Assembly: GCF_026745355.1 (NCBI RefSeq)
Contig: NC_079205.1
Location: forward strand, 50,559,072 to 50,623,071
DNA from: Beta vulgaris subsp. vulgaris
Taxonomy: Eukaryota; Streptophyta; Magnoliopsida; Caryophyllales; Amaranthaceae
Direction of reading: 5' to 3'
Length of the DNA stretch: 64,000 nt
Below, in pieces: positions 10,195 through 21,839 of this stretch. A program made the translations under genes and the position numbers. Numbering within the stretch: position 1 is the stretch's first letter; each line of letters opens with the position of its first letter. The notes beneath the pieces were generated by a model. That model saw only the letters and a list, made by a program, of their open reading frames with translations. It was not told where the DNA came from and ran no database searches.

Positions 10195-10847
10195 AGTTCC
10201 ACACTACAATTCACCCCCCTCTTGTAGTGTTCCAAGTGAAATGACAATTGGTATCAGAGGCGGAACTCATTGATAAGCAGGAAACCCTCCTGAGTCAAGT
10301 TCCTGCAAGAAAAAAGAACACGTACGAGAAAGGAACTCCACCCGATGTCATTCAAAGGAATAAGTAAGAAAAAGCAATCGATATCACTTGCTAAATCATC
10401 AACAAAGGATGATTATAAGTTGATCAACAAGACATCCTATGACATCTTCAAAGGAGAAAACATTGTAAACAAGTTAAAGATGATTATTATTTCATATTAA
10501 GAACTCTAGCTCCACAGGAACTTGTGAGTTCAACATAATAAATAATAATCATCTTTAACCTGTTTACAATGTTTTCTCCTTTGAAGATGTCATAGGATGT
10601 CTTGTTGATCAACTTATAATCATCCTTTGTTGATGATTTAGCAAGTGATATCGATTGCTTTTTCTTACTTGTTCCTTTGAATGACATCGGGTGGAGTTCC
10701 TTTCTCGTACGTGTTCTTTCTTCTTGCAGGAACTTAACTCAGCAGGGTTTCCTGCTTATCAATGAGTTCCGCCTCTGATACCAATTGTTATTTCACTCGG
10801 AACACTACAAGAGGGGGGTGAATTGTAGTGTGGAACTTATTGCCCAA
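10195..10847. repeat. ~310-bp near-perfect palindrome of a copia 5' leader
   Basis: Arms 10195-10506 and 10526-10847 are reverse complements with only a few differences, separated by 19 bp. Each arm holds the last ~60 bp of an LTR (ending CA at 10246 on plus, 10786 on minus), then AT, then the initiator-Met primer-binding site TGGTATCAGAG (10249 on plus; 10783 reading minus). A leader and the first ~50 codons of gag follow (MSFKG...KKKQSISLAKSS; start 10345 on plus, 10687 on minus). Two head-to-head copies of an element start are therefore joined in the gag coding region. Confidence 0.9.
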
Positions 10848-12822
10848 TCAATAATGCAGAATTTAAAACTTAAGCAATAAGGAACTGACATTGCAAGAGA
10901 GATTTTTACGTGGAAACTTCTTGTCTCAATACAAGAAGAAAAACCACGACCTACTCAGGATTTAAACTCTTCACTATAATAAGAAATCTCCTATGATTCA
11001 ACCTATTACATACTCAAGTTCCACTCGGAACTCCAACTCTCTCACAATCTCCACTTTATACTCTAGACTTAACTCTAAGTCTTTCAAGAGTTTCCACAAC
11101 TCTTTACAAAAGGTTTACTCAAACCCTTCACCCCTAAATAGACTTCACCCTAACTCTACGCATACACAACAAAAACTTATTCAAGTTCCTAACTCGATTA
11201 CTCAAGTTCCTAACACAAACTCGATACAAGAATTCACTCAAACCCTTTACCAAGTTCCCATTACAAGAGTTCACTCAAACCCTTTAACCCCAAACTCAAA
11301 TACAGACGCTTGATAATTTGGTTGAACTCTAGTATATAGAAACTGAAGAACTGTAAAGGAACATGGCGCTCGTAGGAACTTGAAACTCAAAGGAACTAAC
11401 TCAAACAAGGAATAGAAAATATAATTTTTTTGTAACGTTATTCCTTAAGCCAAACTTATGGAATGACATAAGTCTAACACTATGGAAAGACACTAGTCAG
11501 ACACTTTGAAACTCAATTGAACTTGTATATTAATAGAAGTCTTTTAGAATGAACGTGGGATTAATCATGTGTTAGTGGTTAAACCATTATCCCATGATGT
11601 TCCTTACACGGAGGAACACGTTCCTCAATCATCCCATGATCTCCATGATCACTGTTAAACGTGGGAAAGAATAAATTACTGCTCCTTAATTTTAGCAACC
11701 GCTTTAACCATTAATTTGAAAATCTGATTTAATTAAAAATATATTAATTATTAAATCCAAAATTAAATCATTTTAATAAAAATAATATCTTTAAATTTCT
11801 TTCGTAAAAACCGAATAATATTTTTATTATCTTTTGAAAAATAAAATCTTTTCCTTAAAAAGATTTTCCATAAAATCATATATTTCCTTAAATAAAACGA
11901 TTACCTATATTCTAGGCAGAATTTTCTCAACTGCCATCAATGTACCGTTGTAACGCTTCATCCTTAGTCTAGTTCCTTTTAATAGTTAGTTCCTTTGACT
12001 TAGATTAGTAGACTACCACGTCTGTTCCTTTAGAGAGGAACAGACAGACAATTTCTTTAACAATACTCATTATACGTATTATAAATCTAGCCTTTTTATT
12101 TTCTAAAAACTAAAAAGATAAAATTAAATTAATTAAAATCAGATTCCTAAAGAATTCGATTTTATTAAACCTATTTATTTAAAACTTATCTTTTATTTTA
12201 AAACTAAAACTTATCTTTTATTTTAAAACTAAAACTTATCTTAAAACAACTAATGCACATTATTTATAAATATTTAACCACGTAGAGATTTATTAAGAAA
12301 TAAACTCTAAATAAATTCTTATCGATTAAGATAATAATGAGTTCCTTTAGACCTTTGTTCCATTACCTTTCATGTTTCCATATACTTACATGAATCCTAG
12401 AAAATAAACTCATATTTTCTGCCTTCATGCTCCATGCTGCTCCAACTCAAGAACCGCATGTTGATAGCTCCACCTTTGGAACTTTAGTGTGCTAGTTCCT
12501 TTAAGAAACTTCGCACTCATAGTTCCTGCCCAGGAACTTCTTGTTTCAACTCTGAAACGCTATATTGCTGCTCCCACTCAGGAACTGCTCCAGAACTTCA
12601 TATTCAATGTTCCTCATAGGATGCACCTAGGAACCGCTCTATTTGTGTTTCTTATAGGAACTCTTTTAGGAACTTCACTTGTGGGAAGACATTCATGATG
12701 TGATATATTCAACCTTTGATGACTTGTTTCATGTTAATGTAATATGCACATCTCAAACACACATGTTAGTTAGATAATCATCATTTGTTTACAATCATCA
12801 AAATACTACATGACTCAACACT
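10786..12822 (-). mobile_element. Copia (SIRE/Maximus-like) LTR, about 2.0 kb
   Basis: On the minus strand it begins TGTTGAGTCATGTAGTATTT (12822) and ends ...CA at 10786, next to the primer-binding site on the right arm of the palindrome. TG...CA termini and the abutting PBS define it. It contains many GGAAC/GTTCC pentamers. The other LTR and all of pol are missing; the left arm of the palindrome keeps only about 60 bp of LTR. An open frame at 10993-11313 is low-complexity and probably not a gene. Confidence 0.75.
12181..12243. repeat. 26-bp tandem repeat in copia LTR
   Basis: AAAACTTATCTTTTATTTT followed by AAAACTA, repeated about two and a half times. Confidence 0.7.
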
Positions 12823-13219
12823 ATGCCTTATTGATCCTGTGATGACCCTTTTGGTGAGTAGTCTATAGGGATCAATAGTGCATCTTCATTTACAGGTTCG
12901 AAGATAGTGCATCATGGGTTCGAGATTGGAGAGCTTGTATAGATTATTTATCATATTTTGACTTTACACTTTTTGTACTTAACTTTGATTATTGTAGTTA
13001 AATTTGACTCTTTGAGGTTAGCTTTGACTTTTGTTAGTTTGGCTTTTTGAATTGACTTTTTGGTTGACTAAGTCTTATTTCTAAAAGATTATTTATTATG
13101 TTTTCCGTTGCAAAATTCTAAATAAACCGATACGTTATCACACGGGCGATAATACATTGATAATTCTCTAAGTTTTATATTAAAAGTATTTTAGAAAAGA
13201 GAGAATTGTCAGGGTGTTA
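12823..13219 (-). mobile_element. LTR-like end of the 6.4-kb insertion
   Basis: Reading the minus strand from about 13221, TGTAACACCCTGACAATT opens a stretch that looks like the start of a gypsy LTR. It is cut off by the copia LTR at 12822. No gene. The class is inferred from the TGTAACACCC start alone. Confidence 0.4.
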
Positions 13220-15000
13220 CATCCTTCATTAGCTCAGCAGTGGTCTTCATGGCGTAGTAGATGGCGCTATCAACCAACTCCTCCTCCTTCTGCGGGTCCT
13301 CCTCTTTGGCAGCCAAGGTGTTGTTGACCTTCTCTAGTTCCTCTGCCTTGTCCTGCTTCTCTTTCTTTAGTGCAGCAATGTCAGCCTCCAAGCACCCCTT
13401 GTCGTCCTTCTAGTACTTCTCCTAGTCCTTCAGTTTGTTCTTGGCATTGGGTAACTCCCCAGTCATCCTCTCTAGTTCCTTGTGGTATGTAAGGATGTTC
13501 TTGACATTGCCCAAGGTGGAACGGAGAGTCTGTCAAAGGGGTAAACAACAGGTAAGAAAAATTAAGAACAATGCTACTTGACTAAGTGTATGACATGACT
13601 GTATAGGGAAGTAGTACTTGGAAGGCGCATTGGACAGCTCCCCGAGCAGTGTTCTCTGGTTTAGCTTTGTTGTGGCGTTCCCCACTTGTTGGTCAATGTA
13701 AGGCCACAAGGTAGTGACATGATTGAACTCGCTACCTAATTCCTTAGGGAATCCCATGTTGAGCATTAGTTACCTCTAACTAGTAGCAGTAGTGGAAGTC
13801 TGAGGAGAAGGAGTCGTAGAACTCGACTCAGAGGCATGCTCTTTGGAGTTAATCCAGAGTGATCAGGCTTGGCGTCCTTGGCAGCAGGAGCTTCGTGCAT
13901 CGTCTTGGCTTTCTAAGTAGCTCGGAGCTTGATTATGTCCCGTGTGGACGGTTCTTTGAGGCCTTTAGCACTTTTGGAGGTGTCTGTTCAAAAAAAGCAA
14001 GAAGTCAGGCTTTGTGTATGTCATGTTAATCTTTTGTTTTTAGGACTAGTGAAAAGTATATGTTGGTAGTGGATGGATCGTTGTTCAGGGTGTCCCCTAT
14101 TTCGATTGGGGTGACAGGTGTTATAGGATACCCTTTTGCCTCCTCACCAAGGTTTAACATAGCTTTAATTTGGTCCTCTTTTTGGTTAATTCTTCGTCAG
14201 ATTTTCACATGACAAGTAGGGAAATTCCTGTAGAAAAACAAGTAGGGAAAAGTTAATCAAATATCAGAATTCAAAACAAAAATTCCCAATTCTTATCCTT
14301 AACTTTCCAGTTAGAAAGAAGCCAATCACCTTCTTCACCCAATGAATCTATCTCCACAAAAAAGTATCCAGTCATCCACCCTTGATCCTGCTTTTTTGTT
14401 TTCAAGATGAGAGGATGACGCTTTATCTTAGTTGATAGTCTAACCCTGCCTTTTCCCCAGATTTTTACAGCATATTTATAGGCCAAATCCCCTAAATTGA
14501 ACTCAAATCCTAATCTCTCAGCTGATATATCAGTAGAACTTAAGACTATCCAAACCATGGGCATTATTGGCAAGGAATGACCTCTAAGTGGGTAAGAATG
14601 GCTTTGATTCAAGGAGAGAAAGGAATCGAAGCGCCATTCAAGAATGTGTACTTGTAAAAGGAATTTGTCAGAGAAAAGGAAGTTGTGTTCGCTTTTCTCA
14701 GAAGAAGAAGTGGATGAGACGTAAACCTCCTGGGCCCTCTTTCTAAAAGCAGTACTTTTCTTCCTCATTTGAAAAGTATGAAAAAGAAAACTCAATTAAA
14801 GTAGAACTGTAAAAAGTAATGATGGTGAAACAAAAAAATTACAAAGAGAATTCTTACCTAGAGAACTTGGAGGTTGGAAGGGGAAAAGATGCGTCTAGAA
14901 AAGTTGGTGTGTGCAAGTTAATTAATACTATGGAAAATGAGTGGTTGGGGAGAGATGTAATTATGGGAGATGGTTACTTTTCGAAAGAAAAGACGTGTAG

Positions 15001-17586
15001 CAATTAATTCTCGTGTTTCGGGATTGTTCAGTATTTTTCAGCTCGCCTCTGACGATCCAGATAACTACTAGTTATCTTAGAACGATAGAGATTAGGGTAT
15101 TTTTTGGTATCAGATTATTACGTTAGGAATTGTTTTAAATACATTCTATATGAATTTGTTGATGAAAATTTACGTGAGTGTTCTTTATGCATGTTGTGAG
15201 TTTGTTATGTGCTGAAAATAATTTCTATTTGGGTTTTTCCTATTTTATTAATTTAATTGGAAATTCGTGTGTTTATGGCTTATTTATAAAATAATCAGTG
15301 AACGAATTTTATAATAGCTGAAATTATTTTTCATGAAGCATTTTATGTGTAGATTTTTTTTTCATGCCTTAGAATAATTTTTGTCTACTGTTTACGAGTT
15401 TAATCAATTGAATTCTCTATTTTTGTATTTTCATGTTTGTTTGTATTTAAATTATGAATATTATAATTTGAGGTCGAAAAATCTGTTTCTTTACATAATA
15501 TGTATTATCGTGGCTTTATGCATGTTATGTAATTTTTTGGTAATTCTTGGGTATCTATTTCTAACTTTAAGTATTTTATTGGCTTATTTGAGTTATCTGT
15601 AAATTAATGTTTAAAATTACTTTTAGAGTCCGAAAGTAGAAATAAAATTCTTACTATGTCAGTAGAGTCACAATGGTCATATGATAATTTTTGTGAGATT
15701 TTATGGTTTGGTTTTATTAGTTTAATAATTTTTATTGTAATTTGTTAAGAGCTTGAGGATATGCTTTTTAATTATCTATCGGCTTAACAATCAGAAATAA
15801 ATTGAGACCTTTTACATTATTGGAAGCTGATGATTTGTAGGTTACTGATGGTTATACTTGTGTTTCATTATATTTAGTTTTTGTAAAAATGATTAATCGT
15901 GTACGTGTTGCAGGTTACCTTTTACATTATTGGAAGCACCGAAGCACATGATGGCGCTGAGCGCAAGCTCATGCACCGAGCGCACAATTTTGTATTTTGT
16001 GATTTTTGATATGTTCTTGTACGTACGTTTTACATGGAGTTGGTGATCTTATACGATGTGATTCATTACTGGTTGATACTGTTAGTGCTGTAAAAACTCT
16101 TTATATTGTCATTGTTTGTGCTTAGTGATGTTCAAAGTATTTTTGTTGGAGATATTTGTTGTAAGTTTGTAAGTTAGTACTTTGAGGAATTTTGATGAGT
16201 TATCTTTTGGTGAATTATGAGTATAAGATCGCGTGGCATCCCTTTTGACGAATAGTTTGAGATGAATGATACTTTTAATGATTTTAATTTGGAAAAATTG
16301 ACAATAGAGGTCTGAATTTTGGGTGATAATTTTTAAAAGATATGAACTATTGATTAATCTGTGTAGGTCCCAACTTTAGGGGATCTTAACTTTTAGCGGG
16401 CCTTAGTGACTTAAAACTGGCTTAATAGGTCATCACTTGTAAAACTTGGGTCACATCAGAAGGGTTAATTGAGGGAGGGATGTAGGAACTAGGTGAGATT
16501 TTAAAAAAAATCTTCAGTTTTAAGTCGTCGAGCCCGGTAAAAGTTAAGACCCCCTAAAGTTCGGACCTACACAAATTAATCATTAGTTTAGACTTTTTAA
16601 AAATTATTACCCAAAGTTCAGACCTCTATCGTCAATTTTTCCTTTTAATTTTGAGATAAGTACATCCAGTGGGATAGATGTAGTCCTCGATCAAGAACAT
16701 GTCAACCACCTGGTTTGTGAACTAGAGGTAAACCTGGATTAATTGTTGTCGTCCGAGAGGTCAGTGAGTTTGGCATGTTCTACCCTGCATCGGGAGTTTG
16801 GCCATTCTTTGATATAGGCAGTGGGGAACATAAGCCCACAAACTGACCTGGAGATTGCGATCTTACAAATATTAGGAAGTGAATTGCGATTCACTAGCGT
16901 TCAGTTTCTGACTCAATAACTTGTTGTACCTTAGCTTTTATTATTTTTTAAGTACTCTTTAGGCAATTCATTCATTTTTATTTTATTTACTTAATATTTA
17001 CTTTCCATTATATCACTTGTGAACTTTATGATTTTGGATGCATGTTATAGTTGTCTTGACGTTATTTTTTCCTTTCTTATTAGTCTATGTCTGAATTACA
17101 CTTTGATTTCTTTTGTTCTGGGAGAACTACTAGTTACTCCCCACTGACCGTGAAATTATTTAATATATCTTTGTACATGAAAATGACCTCTAGACTTGTG
17201 ATTGCTTATGCTAGCAGACAGGTCAAGAATGAGAGGAAGCTGCTTATAGTCTTTTTAGTAGATGTATGAAGACAATGAAGAGAGTCTTATGTTATGCTAG
17301 GTCTCAATGACACTTAGACTAATCTGAGTTTTTGTGGGAGATTTGCATGTCTCGTAGCTTTTAGATGATTATGTTTTGACCATGGTTTTGGGTTGTTCCT
17401 TTATGATTAGAATTATAATGTTTTAAGATCTTACTTTGGAAACTATGAAAACTTCAATTGATTTTACCTTTATTCAATGTTTTAAAGTAGCATAACCGTC
17501 CTGACGTTATTTCCGCTAACGTCTTTTAGTCAATTAAAAGTAAATATTGTTAAGTATTTTAGTAGTAGAAGGATGGGGTGTTACAC
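15001..17586 (-). mobile_element. Probable gypsy LTR (interrupted by a MITE)
   Basis: A gene-poor block whose right edge, read on the minus strand, starts TGTAACACCCCATCC at 17586. The left boundary is not defined. It sits directly upstream, in minus orientation, of the gag-like ORF that starts at 14795, which suits a 5' LTR. Short open frames at 15381 and 17087 show no family resemblance. The Mutator-type MITE at 16291-16642 is a later arrival. The LTR call is tentative. Confidence 0.4.
16291..16642. mobile_element. Mutator-type MITE with 9-bp target duplication
   Basis: Terminal inverted repeats of about 112 bp start GGAAAAATTGAC and end GTCAATTTTTCC. They share AGAGGTCTGAA, ATAATTTTTAAAA, TGTGTAGGTCC and TTAACTTTTA. 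TTTTAATTT flanks it exactly at 16282-16290 and 16643-16651. Non-coding. Confidence 0.9.
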
Positions 17587-18921
17587 CAACAACCATTAAC
17601 AGTAACTTATATAGGGTTATTTTATTCTAAATAGAGACATATATAGCCATTTAAAAGGCATCAACTTACGAGATACAATTCTTTTCTTTTTCTTCTCAAT
17701 ACTATTGTACTCTAATAGCTACACTTACAATAATACGATAATCAAATACTCTTATTCATCCATCGTATAACATTTAGATTGATTGCTTAATCATTCTTGA
17801 TAGATTGATCCATCTTGGTGAAATTTATCCAAAACATGAGTCTAAAAGCTAAAAGAAAACAAAAGGTGAGGTTCAAAGGGTAAAAAAGCCAAAAAGAGAG
17901 GTGCCATATGTACTGTTAACTCTCGAATTCCTTTTGCAATCATATATAATGCAAAACCATTCCACTTGGCATCTAAGGTGCAGTTCTCTTTACCTTTATA
18001 TTAGTAAGATGAAAACTTTGTTAAGTTGGGAATAAAGGAGATCCCAACTTGTCAATGATGAGAATTGATTTTTAAACCTCTTGGAACCACCAAAAATGCT
18101 CTAACAATTAAGCTTTCACTCACTCTTGTATTTCTTTTTGCCCGTTTTTACTTTTGTAAATTCCTTAGCTCATGTGGTTTTTCACTAGTGTGCAAATATT
18201 ATTTGTACACTGAACTAAATTGAACTGAATGAATACTGTAAGAGGAAACTAATCAAATTGAACTGAATTGAATTAAACCGAAACTAAGTCTAAAAATACA
18301 GGGCTCGAGTCCCAAGTGTAAATGAGTAACGATTGAGAAATTTCTCAGTGAGAATAGTCTACCTGGTAGGCTCTACTAGTTGTTGGTATTAACGTGGTTG
18401 CCAATTGCCATTCATTTGTAATGTCCCAACTGACAAAGTTGGTAATAACTGAGCCATTTATGCTGTATTCTATGAACTCCACTGCAATTTGCGGACTTTA
18501 TATCCTGCAAGGAAGGAGCTTCATTGGAGTATTCCAGTATGATAATAGTCGGCTAGAGCCTAGAAGGAGAAGAAATCAAAGAACCCACAAAGGTACATAT
18601 CATTTAGGCAAACAGTCGTATACATGGGACCATTAACTTTGGACGTATTTATCTCAAAGCAGTTTGTTTCGGCAGAGTGACCTGTAACATGGTTCAAGGA
18701 CTTAAAAGATAAATATAAGGACGTGGATTCTTACAGTTTTAACGGTTAAGGACTCGAACTTCTATTTCTAATATTTTAGAATCCATAACCTAATAGTGTT
18801 AAATATATGGTTTTATGGGAGTATTTTAATTGGAGCTGGTATGTAGGGGTCTGACCTCTGATAATCTATTTTGATATATTGAATATAATACATATGTTAT
18901 AATCAACATATATCATATATC
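17418..18921. repeat. Tandem duplication, copy A (uninterrupted)
   Basis: A 1.5-kb unit starting ATGTTTTAAGATCTTACTTTGG. The next copy starts with the near-identical sequence at 18922. Copy A has no insertions and is the empty-site control for copy B. It includes the LTR edge at 17586 and the CCAACAACC flank, both of which recur in copy B at about 19090. Confidence 0.85.
18394..18636 (+). other. Conserved open frame in copy A, unrecognised
   Basis: An 80-codon frame beginning MVANCHSFVMSQLTKLVIT. The copy-B equivalent at 37702-37908 is also open and starts MVANCHSFAMAQLTKVVIT, with many substitutions and a different C-terminus. I do not recognise the protein. Conservation here may only reflect duplication, so coding is unproven. 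Confidence 0.3.
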
Positions 18922-19535
18922 ATGTTTTAAGATATTACTTTGGAAGTTATGGAAACTTCAGAGTAATTTACCTTTATTTAATGTTTTAGAGTAGCAGAAT
19001 CGTCTTGACGTTATTTCCGCTAACGTCTTTTAGTCAATTTAAAGTAGAAATTGTTAAGTATCTTAGTGTTAGAAGGATGGGGTATTGCACCAACAACCAA
19101 TAACGGTAACTTAGATGGGGTTATTTTATTCTAAATAGAGACATATATAGCCATTTATAAGGCATCAACTTAAGATATACAATTATCTTTTCTTTTTCTT
19201 CTCAATACTCATGTACTCTAATAGCTAAACTTGCAATAATACGATAATCGAATACTCTTATTCAACAATCGTTGAACACTTAGATTGATTGTCTAACTAT
19301 TCTTGATAGATTGATCCATCTTAGTTGAAATTTATCCAAAACATAAGTCTAAAAGTAAATGAAAAAAGGGTGAGGTTCAAAAAGTAAAAAAGCTAAAAAG
19401 AGAGGTCCCATATGTGCACTTAACTCTCAAATTCCTTTTGCAACCATATACTACATCCAGTCTTTATTAGTTTACCCATATTCTTTTTTGAAATTTTCCT
19501 TATTAGTTTACCCTGTTTTTTTTTGGATTACAAGG

Positions 19536-20415
19536 TGACACTCAAGAAAGGCGGAGTTGAATTAAGTGATAAAATCTAATCGGTTTTCGCAAAAACACTC
19601 GTATGGCACAGTGCCTTACACTGTGTTATTCACTCGTAAACTCTCCGATTGATGTTTTTGCTTGAACTTTATTGTATCAAAACATGAAAACAATGAAATC
19701 ACATAATAAGACACAGGAAATTAACGTGGTTCAATCTCACCTCTAATATCTACGTCCACATAAACTACTCTTTTATTATTTGAATCTTAAAATACCAAAC
19801 TCTTGATACAATATGATTCCCCCACTACTAACTCTAGTAGTGCTCCCCAACACTTAACCCTAAGTGTTGCTACTCTCTATAATGTGAGAATTACATAAAG
19901 AATGATTCCTCAAAAGTATGCTTCTTTTTAAAGCAAATAGAGGATTGAAACCTTAACTTACTAGAACTGTGTGACATACACTGTGCTATGAGAACCTGTT
20001 TTCACCTCTCAAAATTCTCCGAAACTAAATCTGAAAACGTGAGTTGTTCTTCCAATTTCTATCCCTTATATAGCTTATCAACTGAAAAAAAAATATTCTC
20101 CAAGATATGATTATCTTCTTGAATAATTTTTATTCTTAAAATTAAGGGATAAAATATTTTTCTTTCCAAAATCAAATTTTATCTTTTATAAAAATTGATT
20201 TTTTTCCTTTCCTTATAAGATAAGGATTCCTCCATATCTTATGCCACTACTAATCAGATTTTAAATTAATTTTTATACAAAAATCTTTATCAAAATCTTT
20301 TTCTTCAAAAATCAGTTTTTTCTTAAAACTCTTCTTTTTCTTTTTTTCGAAAATCATTATCAAAATCTTTTTTTCTGAACATGTCCAATCTTGATAGTTT
20401 TCTTAGATCACAACA
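19536..20415 (-). mobile_element. 3' LTR of copia element (left LTR)
   Basis: Starts TGACACTCAAG on the plus strand and matches the right LTR through the segment TCGGTTTTCGCAAAAACACT, the leader-like block and the repeated AAAATCTTTATC region. It ends ...GATCACAACA, beside a purine-rich tract on the minus strand (AAAAAAGGGAGAA), the polypurine tract expected before a 3' LTR. It lacks roughly 340 bp found in the right LTR around 36650-36990. Confidence 0.75.
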
Positions 20416-21839
20416 AATTCTCCCTTTTTTGATGATTAATCACATTAGCTAAAGTAACATAACATCATTCATATACATTCACAAGTAACATGGTAACCAA
20501 GATAATTTCATTCATTAGTCTACGTATTATATCCTTCTTTTCCATTTTGACATTATAAAAAAGGAGAGCATCAATATGTATAGCGAGTCAAAGTAAGATA
20601 TAGTCAGCAAAATAATGCAAGAAGCTCAAGCAATAAATACTAAGGATTTGGGTGCTATGTCATAATCCAACTTACAATCCGAAGTCATTAAGCAAAAAAA
20701 TAATCCAACTCACAATTCGAAGGTATGAAGCAAGAAATAATCATAAAGGATCATGGTTGATAGCTAAGAATGCAAGATAAAGATAGGTAATACAAGCTTG
20801 AGGATTTGAAATGGCAATTGGCTCAACAAGTGCTTAAACTATTTTTTTTCCAGATTTTCAACTTCCGCAAATAAACACCATAAGACTTTCTTCACTGTGG
20901 TACTGTATGTGTTACTGTGCCACTAAACAATTTATTCCTTTTCAAATATAATTAATCTTCGGACATACTGGAATTCAAAATGATGATCTTCAAAACTTTG
21001 ATAATGTTTTTTTTGTTTGTGAATTGAACTCTAAGATTTATCTAACATAAGTGTCTTACTCTCCTTTTCTTCTTCCTTTCTTTTCTTTTCATTTTCTTTC
21101 TTTCTCTTTTAGTTATTTATTTTTTTTAAAAGAAAAGAGAGTCAAACCATACAATATTACTATAGTTAATCAATAAGAGATCAAAGGCGAAATAAGTTAA
21201 TTCGAACCTCATTATCTTTTAGATTCTCTTGGCACTGTGCCTTGTACAGCGTGAATCAGTGCTTTCATTCTTTCACGCATTAGTGTTTCTTCCAACCTTT
21301 TCATGTTCCCCCTTAACTGATGCGTCTTCTTCTTTCACTATCTTATCAATATGTCTTTGCTTCATATACCATGAATCAAGATTAAAAGCACTTGCTGAAC
21401 TTTGGATCAACGTGTGAGGAAAGAAGGATTATAATAGGAAAATGAAGATAAGGTGGGACATATGAAAGAAAGAAATAATGAGGCACTAATGTCAAACTCA
21501 TAAATAGAAAATCTGAATATTGGGCTAAAGATCAAGCTTGTTATAGGAGAAAGAATTTGCATTTCATAGCTCAAAAATTTGGCAACTTAGGATCATATAG
21601 CTCATTAGTTCGACAAGTTAGGATCATGACATTAGAACATCATTAGACCATTATGAGTCCTTCTTTATATCAAGTAGACCTTTTCTCAGAAAGCTTCACA
21701 AAGACACGCATCAACATTCTAATTAACATATTTAAAGGAGGATAACAAGCATAATACTCAACTAATTTCCAGAAATTAATCCCAAAGCAACGAATTATAT
21801 TCTAAAACATTCATGCATGAAATTCAACATAATTACCTT
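20416..21839 (-). mobile_element. Deleted 3' half of copia interior
   Basis: From the polypurine tract to the pol remnant there is no integrase, reverse transcriptase or RNase H signal. Pyrimidine-rich stretches (21060-21130) and scattered GGCACTGTGCC-type motifs (21228-21240) are present. The short plus-strand frame at 21229-21417 is not convincing. Confidence 0.6.

Larger units (their letters stand above)
6828..13219. mobile_element. 6.4-kb composite insertion inside the gag-like ORF
   Basis: CATCCTTC occurs at 6820-6827 and again at 13220-13227, and removing everything between restores the reading frame of the interrupted ORF. The right end begins, on the minus strand, TGTAACACCC, a common plant LTR start. 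The left end (TACTCTTTTTTAATTCC) is not an obvious LTR terminus, so the class is not settled. A 5-bp duplication TCCTT fits an LTR element. An 8-bp duplication would fit hAT. Later LINE, MITE and copia insertions lie inside. Confidence 0.6.
6647..14795 (-). pseudogene. Gypsy gag-like / antisense ORF (putative Transposase_28-like), split by an insertion
   Basis: Reads leftward from a start at 14795. An uninterrupted 174-residue opening segment (14271-14795) contains GWMTGYFFVEIDSLGEEGDW, resembling the plant 'putative gypsy-type transposon' domain. A decayed middle (13500-14270) follows, with stops and possibly an intron. A charged coiled-coil segment (13222-13500; ALKKEKQDKAEELEKVNNTL) comes next. 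At 13220 the frame enters inserted DNA and it resumes at 6827. The sense then runs KDGMAAT-stop-EDQAVEDFAQFYP and ends at TGA 6647-6649 in a Gln/Gly/Asp-rich tail. Several stops interrupt it, so it is dead. It could be gag of a minus-strand element or the antisense ORF of a plus-strand Tat-like element whose integrase end is at 5640. Confidence 0.6.

Noticed and set aside
12420..12700. Heat-shock elements in the copia LTR from GAA/TTC density
   Set aside because: Spacing does not give convincing nGAAnnTTCn trimers; kept only as a pentamer enrichment.
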